Counted from the stretch's first letter, positions 1-9,939 are shown. The stretch is 25,469 nt of DNA from an uncultured Sphingomonadales bacterium (GCA_937898525.1 CALCBC010000006.1:1-25469); one strand, 5' to 3'. The notes: generated by a model from the sequence alone, not told the origin. Program-made: numbers and translations.

Positions 1-20
1 CGGAGCCACTCTCTTCCAGT

Positions 21-746
21 TCAGGCCGGTTTGCGGAACCGCAGGGCGAACTTGTCGCTCGTCGGCTGGACCTCGCGCGGGCTCACGTCGTGCGGGTCGT
101 CCGGGTTGTGCAGGAGGTCGCTCTCGGCCTCGAGCGTGAAGCCGGCTGAGGTCACCTGCTGCTTGACCGCCTCGGGGTCGATCCGGTGCAGCGTGCTGGT
201 GGCGCTGGTGCCGGTGCCCGGTGCCGCATGGTCTTCGACGAAATAGGTCCCCCCGGGCCTGAGCGCGGCGAACGCCCAGGCATTGACCGCGCCGATGTCG
301 CCATTGGCGAGGTCGTGATAGTTTTCGGTGGTCCACACGAGGTCGACCGGTTCAGGCAGCTTCGTGGCGGCGTAGTCGACCACGACCACCTCGACGTTGC
401 CGTACTGCTCGGCGAGCGCGTTGATGGCATCGAGCCCCCCAGGACGGTTGGCGAAGAACCCCGGCATCAGGGCATAGACCTTGCCCTCCGGCCCGACGGC
501 CTTAGCCAGCACCCGCGTGTAATAGCCGCCGCCCGGGGCAATCTCGGCGATCTTGTCGCCCGGCTTCACCCCGGCAAAGGCAACGATCTGAGCGGGCTTG
601 CGCAGCGGATCACGCGCGGTGTCGGCTGCCGGCCGCCCGGGATCGGCAACCGCGGCGGCGATCGCCGCGGGCACGTCAGACTGGGCCAGGCCGGCAGTGG
701 CGGCCAAAGCCAGGCCCACGGCCATGAGCGGGGCAATCTTGCGCAT
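21..746 (-). CDS. Exported class I SAM-methyltransferase-fold protein
   Basis: A 241-residue protein. The ATG at 746 is chosen because GAGGAGAG lies just upstream and because it places a clear Sec signal peptide at the N terminus (MRKIAPLMAVGLALAATAGLA, cleavage expected near residue 21-22). The mature part has a Rossmann methyltransferase pattern: motif I is a glycine-rich loop around residues 65-80 (EIAPGGGYYTRVLA), followed by an acidic strand end (VVVVDYA) and a WTTENYHDL segment where motif IV sits in this fold. No substrate can be named. Similar signal-peptide-bearing methyltransferase-like proteins are, from memory, common in Sphingomonadales. The odd point is export: SAM is cytoplasmic, so the periplasmic role is unclear. 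Fold assignment is firm; enzymatic activity is inferred. It could be co-transcribed with the 64-residue gene just upstream. Confidence 0.85.
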   Translation of the reverse strand: MRKIAPLMAVGLALAATAGLAQSDVPAAIAAAVADPGRPAADTARDPLRKPAQIVAFAGVKPGDKIAEIAPGGGYYTRVLAKAVGPEGKVYALMPGFFANRPGGLDAINALAEQYGNVEVVVVDYAATKLPEPVDLVWTTENYHDLANGDIGAVNAWAFAALRPGGTYFVEDHAAPGTGTSATSTLHRIDPEAVKQQVTSAGFTLEAESDLLHNPDDPHDVSPREVQPTSDKFALRFRKPA

Positions 747-772
747 CAATCTCTCCTCGGTTGTGGTACGGC

Positions 773-967
773 CTAGAGCGTCGCCGCCCGGCGGAACTTC
801 CTGGCCGCCTTGATCGCACCGGCCTTGTCCTCGTCGGTGCATTCCCCCGAGACGAGCTCCTCGATCTCGTCCGAGGCGCTCTGCAGAAGCTGTTGCAGCG
901 CACGCTTCTGCTGTTCGGCGTTGGCGAGCTGGTGCCTGAGCTCGCGCTCGGCTTTCGTTTCCGGCAT
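773..967 (-). CDS. Small charged coiled-coil protein, unknown function
   Basis: A 64-residue protein starting MPETKAERELRHQL. The ATG at 967 is chosen because GGAGGT sits 8 bases upstream; an in-frame ATG 24 bases further out has no comparable site. Residues 5-45 are rich in Glu, Arg, Gln, Ala and Leu with heptad-like spacing, so a helical coiled coil is likely. The C-terminal third is basic (KAARKFRRAATL). It has a single Cys in the segment SGECTDE. There is no signal peptide and no membrane segment. It lies between the MFS gene and the exported methyltransferase gene, all on the same strand. I do not recognise a named family. Length, ribosome-binding site and gene-like composition support it as a real gene. 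Confidence 0.65.
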   Translation of the reverse strand: MPETKAERELRHQLANAEQQKRALQQLLQSASDEIEELVSGECTDEDKAGAIKAARKFRRAATL

Positions 968-1021
968 CGCAAGACCTCCGGTTCCCGTCATGCCCAGTCT
1001 ATTGCATTGCCCCCGGGCTGG

Positions 1022-2200
1022 CTAGGGTTTCCCCGGCTCCGCCAGTCGCACGGCCTGCAGCGCCATCAGCACCACCAGGCCGATCAGGGCCGCCCCGACA
1101 TACCACGGCGCGTCGTGACCGGCACGATCGTAGATCAGGCCGAACGCCGGCGGGACGACGATTCGCCCGACCGCGTTCGATGCCATCAGCAGGCCCATCG
1201 TGCTCCCCTGGCGTTCGGGCGGCGTGTTGCGCGAGAGCAGCGCTCCTGCCGAGGGAAAGGCGAGCGAATGGCCGACCATCAGCAGCCCCATCAGCGCCAC
1301 GCCCGAGAGCGGCGTGCGGATAACAGGTTGCAGTACCATCGACAGCGCGAGACATACGAGCCCGATCACGATCACTCGCGCCTCGCCGTAGCGCGCGGCC
1401 AGCGGACCGATCAACACCAACTGGGCGAACAGCCCTCCCCCGCCGATCGCGAGGAAGGCAAATCCGAGGTCGTTCGCGCTCCACCCGAAATTGGCTTCGC
1501 TCCACAGGCCGTAGATCGCCTCCATCGAGGCGAACATGGCGATCCCGCAGAACGAGATCGCGAACAGCCGCAGCAGCAGAGGCTGGTCCCCGACGAAGCG
1601 GAACGCCTCGCTGTAGGCCGGCAGGGAGCCCTTACCGCGGGGCGGCGACGCATCGCGCAGGATCGCGAAGCACCACAGCGAGGCGAGCAGCGACAGGGCG
1701 CCGGCGATGTAGATCGGCAACCGGAAGCTCGCCGCTGCCACTTCCTCCCCGGCGAACACTCCTCCGAGCACCGGGCCCAGGACGAAGCCGAGGCTGAATG
1801 CGGCGCCGAAGTAGCCCATCGTCTTTGCCCTGTGCTCGGGTGGCGAGACGTCGGCGATGAATCCCTGGGCGGTACTCAGCGTGCCGGAAAAGAAGCCGCT
1901 TACGACGCGGATCGCGATCGCCAGCTCGAGTGTGGGCGCCCAGGCGAAGGCGACGTAGCTCAGCGCCGCGCAGAACGTGGTTACCGCGAGGACCTTCCGA
2001 CGGCCCCACGAATCCGACTGCCGGCCCCAGTGGATCTCGCCAAAGACGTTGCCGAGGCTGTACGCCGCGAACAGTAGCGCGACGCCGAACGGTCCGGCCC
2101 CGAATACCTGCCCGTAGAACGGCAGCAGCGGAAGGATCAGGCTGAACCCGGCGATGTTGATGAACACCGCGACGAGCAGCGGCGGCAGCCGCCTATCCAC
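1022..2200 (-). CDS. MFS exporter, TetA-like (TCR/Tet family)
   Basis: A 392-residue integral inner-membrane protein with about 12 hydrophobic segments, the usual size for a drug:H+ antiporter of the DHA1/Tet type. MFS motif A is visible between helices 2 and 3 at residues 59-70 (GRQSDSWGRRKV). The antiporter motif C in helix 5 is at 138-147 (GFVLGPVLGG). The stretch ADVSPPEHRAKTMG just before motif C is typical of TetA-like proteins. The start is GTG at 2200, overlapping the last 8 bases of the SMP-30-like gene, which suggests translational coupling. Substrate is unknown; the partner gene suggests a sugar-acid or lactone-related compound rather than tetracycline, but that is inference. Confidence 0.9.
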   Translation of the reverse strand: MDRRLPPLLVAVFINIAGFSLILPLLPFYGQVFGAGPFGVALLFAAYSLGNVFGEIHWGRQSDSWGRRKVLAVTTFCAALSYVAFAWAPTLELAIAIRVVSGFFSGTLSTAQGFIADVSPPEHRAKTMGYFGAAFSLGFVLGPVLGGVFAGEEVAAASFRLPIYIAGALSLLASLWCFAILRDASPPRGKGSLPAYSEAFRFVGDQPLLLRLFAISFCGIAMFASMEAIYGLWSEANFGWSANDLGFAFLAIGGGGLFAQLVLIGPLAARYGEARVIVIGLVCLALSMVLQPVIRTPLSGVALMGLLMVGHSLAFPSAGALLSRNTPPERQGSTMGLLMASNAVGRIVVPPAFGLIYDRAGHDAPWYVGAALIGLVVLMALQAVRLAEPGKP

Positions 2201-3059
2201 GGTACCGCGGCTCCGGGAGGCCCTGCACGCCGAGTCCGTCGACCGCGTAGCACCACCCGTCCGCCTCGGCCGGCTCGCGCCCGAGGAACGAGGGGTCGAT
2301 GCTCGGCACGAACAGCCGGTCCAGGTCGGGGCCGAAGAACATGCAGCTCGCGGGCAGCTTCGTCGGCATCTCGATGACCTGCTTCACCTCACCCGCCGGC
2401 GACAGGCGGAGGACCACTCCGCCCTCGCAGATCGCCAGCCACATGTCGCCGGCAGCGTCGATCGTCGCGCCGTCGGGAATCGGGCCGTAGGCGGTACTGT
2501 TGAAGAACACCCGCCGGTTGGAGACGCCGCCCGTCGCAAGGTCGTAATCGTAGGCGAATACGGTCTGCCGCATCGAATCTGCGTGGTAGAGGGTGCGGTC
2601 GTCAGGCGAGAAGCACGGCCCGTTGCCGAGCGTAATCTCGCGGTCGAGCTGGACGATGCGCCCGTCGGTCCCAAGCGAGTAGAGCCCGCCCGCCGGCTCT
2701 TTCGCCTGCCGATGGCTGGTACCGAACACGAAGCGGCCTGCGCGATCGACCTTGCCGTCGGCCAGCTGGATCGAGGGATCGGGCGGATCCAGCAGCGCGA
2801 ACGGCGTAACCGCGCCGCTGGCGAAATCGAGCGCGTGGATTCCGTCGGGCAACGCGACGATCGCCCCACCCGCTTCGCGCAGGGCCATCGAACCGATCAT
2901 CGCCGGCACCGCCCAGCCGCAGTGCTCGCCGCTCGCCGGGTCCCAGCGGAACACGCGCTTCTCGAGGATATCGACGTGGTACAGCGCCTGCTCGGCGACG
3001 TCCCACACCGGTCCCTCACCGACGCTGCAGCGAGGCAGCTCGAGCCGCGTGATCCTCAT
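2193..3059 (-). CDS. SMP-30/gluconolactonase/LRE family protein
   Basis: A 288-residue six-bladed beta-propeller of the SMP-30/regucalcin/gluconolactonase family, normal length, no signal peptide. Members are metal-dependent lactonases acting on sugar lactones. Expected metal ligands are present: Glu15 in GEGPVW, Asn146 in LGNGPCFSPD, and Asp196 in IPDGATIDAAGDMW. The loop that usually reads R-x-N-D-G and binds substrate reads Q-L-A-D-G at residues 98-102, so the usual Arg and Asn are missing. This suggests an unusual substrate or altered activity. The ATG at 3059 is preceded by GGGAGGGA. It overlaps the MFS exporter gene by 8 bases, so the two probably form an operon. An inverted repeat lies about 20 bases before the start. 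Confidence 0.9.
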   Translation of the reverse strand: MRITRLELPRCSVGEGPVWDVAEQALYHVDILEKRVFRWDPASGEHCGWAVPAMIGSMALREAGGAIVALPDGIHALDFASGAVTPFALLDPPDPSIQLADGKVDRAGRFVFGTSHRQAKEPAGGLYSLGTDGRIVQLDREITLGNGPCFSPDDRTLYHADSMRQTVFAYDYDLATGGVSNRRVFFNSTAYGPIPDGATIDAAGDMWLAICEGGVVLRLSPAGEVKQVIEMPTKLPASCMFFGPDLDRLFVPSIDPSFLGREPAEADGWCYAVDGLGVQGLPEPRYRG

Positions 3060-3079
3060 CGCCGGTCCCTCCCGGCGAT

Positions 3080-3101
3080 GATCCTAACGGGTGTTACGAT
3101 C
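3080..3101. promoter_or_regulatory. Inverted repeat upstream of the SMP-30/MFS pair
   Basis: Two 9-base arms, GATCCTAAC (3080-3088) and GTTACGATC (3093-3101), are complementary at 8 of 9 positions and separated by GGGT. The site is 20 bases before the ATG of the SMP-30-like gene and about 30 bases after the secA stop. It is less GC-rich than its surroundings. It could be an operator for a repressor of the SMP-30/MFS operon, or a hairpin at the end of the secA transcript. It has no T-run, which weakens the terminator reading. Confidence 0.35.
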
Positions 3102-3133
3102 GGAGCAAGCCTGCCGCAACCGGGAGGCGCGCC

Positions 3134-5881
<2,748 letters not shown>

Positions 5882-5912
5882 GGAGCGGTGTCCTGTCTTG
5901 GTCCAAATATGC

Positions 5913-5935
5913 AAGGAAAGCCGCGCAGGCGCGGC
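5913..5935 (-). terminator. Possible rho-independent terminator
   Basis: GCCGCG and CGCGGC (5920-5925 and 5930-5935) form a 6-bp perfect stem with the loop CAGG. Read on the minus strand the stem is followed by TTTCCTT. It lies 36 bases after the stop of the small secreted gene and before the secA start, so it may end that transcript or sit in the secA leader. The T-run is interrupted. Confidence 0.45.
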
Positions 5936-5970
5936 CGGGAAATCACGCGGAATCTATGAGTTGCAAGCGC

Positions 5971-6237
5971 TTATTCGCGCGCGCGATCCGCATGCAGCAT
6001 CACCGTCGGCACCACCAGCACGATACGCGGCGGCTTCGGGCACGGCTTGGGCTGCACGTCCTCGCGATCGCGACGGATCGACGAGGGATTGCTCCGCTGG
6101 GCCGGCTGCGAGCTGCAGGCGAAGCCCGCATCCACCGCCTGCACGTTGTCGACCTTGAGCACGACCGCGTGCGCAGGCTGACCCGCTGCGGCGAGGCCGG
6201 TGACGAGAACAAGCAGGGCGAGCAGCTTGCGGAGCAT
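5971..6237 (-). CDS. Small secreted protein, unknown function
   Basis: An 88-residue protein with a strong signal peptide: MLRK, then a Leu/Val/Ala core, then AGQPAHA as a likely cleavage site near residue 24. The mature part of about 64 residues has two cysteines (Cys41 and Cys66), a basic patch SSIRRDRED, and a Pro-rich segment PKPCPKPPRIVLVVP. The start is uncertain: another ATG 18 bases upstream (6255) would add MNYLTH, and neither has a good ribosome-binding site. The signal peptide argues that the gene is real. It is followed by a hairpin and then secA. I do not recognise a family; the two Cys suggest a periplasmic disulfide-bonded peptide. Confidence 0.6.
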   Translation of the reverse strand: MLRKLLALLVLVTGLAAAGQPAHAVVLKVDNVQAVDAGFACSSQPAQRSNPSSIRRDREDVQPKPCPKPPRIVLVVPTVMLHADRARE

Positions 6238-6322
6238 GTGCGTTAGATAATTCATACAGTGCCCGACGTCCAGCCGAAGTGCACGATTTCCCGGCGAGGC
6301 TGCGCAGCGATCCCAGGCGGTC

Positions 6323-7000
6323 TCAGGGCGCAGGGAGGTGCTCGATACTCGAGCGGAGGCGAATGCGCCGTCGTTCGGGCTTGCCGTCGGCCCCGAGCAG
6401 AGGCTGGAAGGGGCCGAGATTGGCGCAGAAGGCGGACTGCGCTCCGGGCAGGGCAAGTCCTCCGGTCGCGCGCTCGACCGCGCACTTCGAAACCGTCCCG
6501 TCCCGTTCGATCACCATGTTGACGGTCAGCTCTCCCGGTTCAGGGACATTCTCGAAAGCGACATCCTGCGCTTCGGGAGCGACCCACACGACCTGGTTTT
6601 GCCACTGGCTCGGGGCGCGATTACCCTCGGCATCGCGGGCCGGCACGAACCGGGCACGTTCTGTGATCTTCTCGCACGCCAGCCGGTCGAGGTCGGCGAT
6701 CCCGCTGCCCTCGCGGACCGCGCAGTTCACTACGGCGCCCTCTGCGTCGACGTCGACGAGGACAGTCACCGTCCCGCCCACGTCGTAGGCAGCCGCCCAC
6801 GAAGGGTAGTCCTCGGGATGAATCCAGGTCCCCGGGTTGGACGCCGGCCTCGGCGGCGATGGCCCTTGCGACGAGGCGGCCTCGAGCGCCTCGGCCGACT
6901 CGATGGCCGCGATCGCATCCTTGGCCGTGTTGACCGGCTGAGCGGATGCGAGGCTTGCACTGGCGAACACGAAGACGGCGACCGGGGCGGTGGGGCGCAT
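6323..7000 (-). CDS. Secreted protein with TonB C-terminal-like domains
   Basis: A 225-residue exported protein. Residues 1-20 form a signal peptide ending in SLASA. Residues 65-140 match the TonB C-terminal domain pattern (YPSWA, then GGTVTVLVDVDAEGAV, NCAVREGSG, LDRLACEKI, ARFVPARDAEGN). Residues 156-220 look like a second, diverged copy (GELTVNMVIERDGTVSKCAV, then FQPLLGADGKPERRRIRL). Each unit has a Cys pair (93/109 and 173/192) at comparable places, suggesting a disulfide in each. The usual N-terminal membrane anchor and long Pro-rich linker of TonB are missing, so this is not the classical energy transducer. The ATG at 7000 is chosen because it starts the signal peptide; its ribosome-binding site is weak. 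Divergent from argJ, with 86 bases between the starts. Confidence 0.8.
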   Translation of the reverse strand: MRPTAPVAVFVFASASLASAQPVNTAKDAIAAIESAEALEAASSQGPSPPRPASNPGTWIHPEDYPSWAAAYDVGGTVTVLVDVDAEGAVVNCAVREGSGIADLDRLACEKITERARFVPARDAEGNRAPSQWQNQVVWVAPEAQDVAFENVPEPGELTVNMVIERDGTVSKCAVERATGGLALPGAQSAFCANLGPFQPLLGADGKPERRRIRLRSSIEHLPAP

Positions 7001-7086
7001 GATCCGGTCACATGACTCGCCGGCCCCCCACCTGTAAAGCCGAAGCGCAGATTGTCCCGCAGCGTCGCTCGGACTAGAGGGCCGAG

Positions 7087-8313
7087 ATGGACCTCGAACG
7101 TTCGCCGCTCGCCCTGCCCTTCCCCGAGATTCCACCGATCGCCGGCGTGACGCTGCGCGTCGCCCGCGCGCGCTACAAGGAATGGGACCGCTGCGACCTG
7201 ACCTACGTCGAACTGGCCGAGGGAACCGTGGTGGCCGGCGTGTTCACGAAGAACGTCTGCTGTTCGAGCGAGGTCGAGCTCGGCCGCGAACAGGCGCGGC
7301 TCGGCAAGGCGCGGGCGCTGGTGGTCAATGCCGGCAATTCGAACGCCTTCACCGGCTACCGCGGGCGCGAGGCGGTCGAGCAGATCATGGCTCAGGTCGC
7401 CCAGCACATCGGCTGTGCGCCGAGTGAGGTGTTCGTCTCCTCGACGGGTGTGATCGGCGTCCCGCTGCCCAAGGACAAGGCCCAGGCCGGAATTGCGGCG
7501 GCGCTCGGCGCTCCTCCCTGCGCATGGGAGGAAGCGGCCACAACCATCGGAACAACCGACACTTTTCCGAAGGGCGCGGTAGCCACAGCGGTGATCGGCG
7601 AGCGCACGGTCACGATCGCCGGGATCATCAAGGGCTCCGGGATGATCGCTCCCGACATGGCGACGATGCTCGGCTATCTGTTCACCGACGCGGCTGTCGA
7701 CCCGGCTTTCCTGCAGGCGTGCCTCGACGATGCCAACCGCAGTACCTTCTCGTGCATCACCGTCGACAGCGACACTTCGACCAGCGACACGGTGCTGGCG
7801 TTCGCCACGGGCAAGGCCGGCAACCCGCCGCTGTCCTCGCTCGACGATCCCGGCGCGGACGCCTTCGCCGCGGCGCTGCACGACGTCTGCCGCCAGCTCG
7901 CGGTGCTCGTGGTCCGCGACGGCGAGGGCGCGCAGAAGCTGATCGAGGTGCGCGTGACCGGCGCCGTCAGCGACGAGAGTGCCCGCCGTATCGGCCTCGC
8001 GATCGCCAACTCGCCTCTGGTCAAGACCGCGATCGCCGGCGAGGACGCCAACTGGGGTCGCGTGGTGATGGCCGTCGGCAAGGCCGGGGAGCCGGCCGAC
8101 CGCGACCGGCTCTCGATCGGCTTCGGCGGCGTATGGGCCGCGCGCGAGGGTCTGCCGCTCGCCGACTACAACGAGGCGCCGGTCGCCGAGCACCTCAAGG
8201 GCCGCGAGATCGACATCGAGGTCGACCTCGGCCTCGGCGACGGCCGCGCGACCGTTTGGACCTGCGACCTCACCCACGGCTACATCGCGATCAATGCCGA
8301 CTACCGTAGCTGA
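7087..8313 (+). CDS. argJ: Bifunctional ornithine acetyltransferase / N-acetylglutamate synthase
   Basis: A 408-residue ArgJ. It transfers acetyl from N-acetylornithine to glutamate in the cyclic arginine pathway, and in bifunctional forms also makes N-acetylglutamate from acetyl-CoA. Visible marks: NAGNSNAFTG at residues 81-90; the SSTGVIG segment at 118-124; GTTDTFPKGA; and the self-cleavage site APDMATMLGY with Ala192-Thr193, where Thr193 becomes the N-terminal nucleophile of the beta chain. The C-terminal GEDANWGRV and the final THGYIAINADYRS are also family-typical. The ATG at 7087 follows GAGGGCCGAG. The last 20 bases overlap the next gene. Whether it uses acetyl-CoA cannot be read from sequence alone. 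Confidence 0.97.
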   Translation: MDLERSPLALPFPEIPPIAGVTLRVARARYKEWDRCDLTYVELAEGTVVAGVFTKNVCCSSEVELGREQARLGKARALVVNAGNSNAFTGYRGREAVEQIMAQVAQHIGCAPSEVFVSSTGVIGVPLPKDKAQAGIAAALGAPPCAWEEAATTIGTTDTFPKGAVATAVIGERTVTIAGIIKGSGMIAPDMATMLGYLFTDAAVDPAFLQACLDDANRSTFSCITVDSDTSTSDTVLAFATGKAGNPPLSSLDDPGADAFAAALHDVCRQLAVLVVRDGEGAQKLIEVRVTGAVSDESARRIGLAIANSPLVKTAIAGEDANWGRVVMAVGKAGEPADRDRLSIGFGGVWAAREGLPLADYNEAPVAEHLKGREIDIEVDLGLGDGRATVWTCDLTHGYIAINADYRS

Positions 8314-8710
8314 CCTGACGGGCGGATGCCTGTGCGGCGCCGTGCGCTACCGGCTCGCCAGCGCCCCCTTCGACGCGGGCTGGTGCCATTGCCGGATGTG
8401 CCAGCTCAACTCGGGCAGTCCGGCGATGGCTTTCGCCAAGGTCCCTTCGCCGGACTTCATCATCGAGAGCGGCGAGGATGAAGTGCGCCGTTACACTTCG
8501 AGCGAGATCGCGGAGCGCTGGTTCTGCGGGAGATGCGGCACACCGCTGCTGGTGCGTGACTTCGACGGCGAAACCCACGATTTCAGCATTGCGACGCTCG
8601 ACCGGCCCGAGGCGATCGCCCCCGAAGCCCACTTTCACTACGCGAGCCACATCGCCTGGGCCGAGGCCTGCGACACCCTCCCGCGTTTCCCGCGAGGTCG
8701 TGAGGGATGA
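8294..8710 (+). CDS. GFA/CENP-V family zinc-binding protein
   Basis: A 138-residue GFA-family protein, named after glutathione-dependent formaldehyde-activating enzyme although many members have other or unknown roles. All seven expected zinc-ligand cysteines are present: Cys12 and Cys14 in GGCLCGAVRY, Cys31, Cys33 and Cys36 in CHCRMC, and Cys78 and Cys81 in WFCGRCGTP. Length is normal and there is no signal peptide, so it should be cytoplasmic. The ATG at 8294 lies inside the end of argJ (20-base overlap), and the stop shares ATGA with the next start, so the three genes are very likely one transcript. Nothing nearby points to formaldehyde detoxification, so I do not assign a substrate. Confidence 0.92.
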   Translation: MPTTVADLTGGCLCGAVRYRLASAPFDAGWCHCRMCQLNSGSPAMAFAKVPSPDFIIESGEDEVRRYTSSEIAERWFCGRCGTPLLVRDFDGETHDFSIATLDRPEAIAPEAHFHYASHIAWAEACDTLPRFPRGREG

Positions 8711-9504
8711 CCTCTTCGGGACTCCATGAAGCCGTCAGCGCGCTCCTGCGCGATGTCTCGCAGCGAGCGATCCTCCCCCGCTACCAGCAACTCGCGGCGC
8801 ACGAGATAACCGCCAAGGTGGCGGATGACGTCGTGACCGTCGCCGATCACGAATCCGAGGCCCTGCTCGAAGAAGGTCTGCGAACGATCGTGGATCTGCC
8901 GGTGGTCGGCGAGGAAGCGGCCTTCGCCAACGCTTCGGTGCAGGACCGGCTCTCGGGCGACTGCTGGATTGTCGATCCGCTCGACGGCACGCGGAACTTC
9001 GCTGCCGGCAGGCCGCCGTTCGGCATCCTCGTCGCGATGGCCTCGGGCGGCGAGGCCCACTCCGGGTGGATCTACGACTGCCTGAGCGGCCGCCTGTGCG
9101 TCGCCGAGCGCGGCAGAGGCGCGTTCGTCGACGGCGAGCGGATCGTCGCCCGCCCGACCGGAGAGACGCCTCCTGTCGCGGCCGTGTCGCTGATCTTCAT
9201 GGACGGCGCCCGCCGAGAGGCCGTCAGGTCAGCCATTTCCGACTATCGCCTGGTCGACGTCCCCTATTGCGCGGCCGAGCAATACCCGCGCCTCGCCCTC
9301 GGCGTGAACGACGTATCGATCTTCGAGCGCACGCTGGCGTGGGACCACGCCGCCGGAGTGCTTTGGCTCAACGAAGCCGGCGGCAAGGCCGCGCGCTTAG
9401 ACGGCTCGCCCTATCGGGTCGACGAATGGGCGCGAAAGGGCCTGATCGGCGCAGCGAGCCCTGCCCTGTGGGAGGCGATGGCGGAGCGGCTTGGCGGGAT
9501 CTGA
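8707..9504 (+). CDS. Inositol monophosphatase family phosphatase
   Basis: A 265-residue Mg2+-dependent phosphatase of the IMPase/FBPase superfamily. Metal-binding motifs are intact: Glu69-Glu70 in VVGEEA, Asp90 and Asp93 in WIVDPLDGTRNF, and Asp213 in LAWDHAAGVLWLNEAGG. Candidate activities in this family are inositol-1-phosphatase, histidinol-phosphatase (HisN) and 3'-phosphoadenosine-5'-phosphate phosphatase (CysQ). The motif context does not decide, although a HisN role is plausible beside argJ. The ATG at 8707 overlaps the stop of the GFA gene by 4 bases. It converges on trxA across a pair of palindromes that may end both transcripts. Confidence 0.92.
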   Translation: MTSSGLHEAVSALLRDVSQRAILPRYQQLAAHEITAKVADDVVTVADHESEALLEEGLRTIVDLPVVGEEAAFANASVQDRLSGDCWIVDPLDGTRNFAAGRPPFGILVAMASGGEAHSGWIYDCLSGRLCVAERGRGAFVDGERIVARPTGETPPVAAVSLIFMDGARREAVRSAISDYRLVDVPYCAAEQYPRLALGVNDVSIFERTLAWDHAAGVLWLNEAGGKAARLDGSPYRVDEWARKGLIGAASPALWEAMAERLGGI

Positions 9505-9545
9505 AGCGAAGCGGCTCTCCCTGGACCGTCGTAGCGCTCAGAAGG

Positions 9546-9598
9546 AGGGACAGTCCCTATTTTTCGCAAGCGGCGCGGCAAAAAGAGGGACGGTCCCT
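9546..9598. repeat. Inverted pair of REP-like palindromes
   Basis: Two 13-base palindromes, AGGGACAGTCCCT (9546-9558) and AGGGACGGTCCCT (9586-9598), differ only at the central base. The first is followed by ATTTTTCGC and the second is preceded by GGCAAAAAG, so the two units face each other as an inverted pair. They fill much of the 114-base gap between the convergent IMPase-family and trxA genes. Each hairpin with its T-run could act as a terminator for one side. The design resembles REP pairs (BIME-like) mobilised in trans by RAYT transposases; no such gene is in the window. Confidence 0.75.
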
Positions 9599-9618
9599 CT
9601 CTTGCCGCCAGCCTCCCG

Positions 9619-9939
9619 TTACAGCACGCTCTCGAGCCACCCCTTGAGCTGGCTCTTCGGCGCCGCGCCGAGCTTCTGCGCGACCGGCTTCCCATCCTTG
9701 TAGAGCACCATCAGCGGGATCGACTGCACGCCGATCCTCCCCGGGGTCTCGGGGTTCTCCATGATGTCCATCTTGGCGATCGTCACGCGCCCTGCGAGCT
9801 CGTCGCTGATCTCCTCGAGCGCCGGGGCGATCTGCTTGCACGGGCCGCACCAGTCCGCCCAGAAGTCGACCAGAACCGGCGTGCTGGAATCGAGGACGTC
9901 CGCCTGGAAGCTGGCGTCGGTGACGGTCTTGGTGGCCAT
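9619..9939 (-). CDS. trxA: Thioredoxin
   Basis: A 106-residue thioredoxin, the cytoplasmic protein disulfide reductant. The active site WCGPCK is present with Cys31 and Cys34; FWADWCGPCKQIAP is standard. The cis-Pro loop reads SIPLM where most thioredoxins have SIPT, so the residue after the cis-proline is Leu, which may tune substrate choice. The ATG at 9939 has AGGAG 8 bases upstream. It lies 58 bases after addA on the same strand, a linkage I recall as common in alphaproteobacteria, so it may be read from the same long transcript or from its own promoter. It ends at a palindrome pair. Confidence 0.97.
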   Translation of the reverse strand: MATKTVTDASFQADVLDSSTPVLVDFWADWCGPCKQIAPALEEISDELAGRVTIAKMDIMENPETPGRIGVQSIPLMVLYKDGKPVAQKLGAAPKSQLKGWLESVL

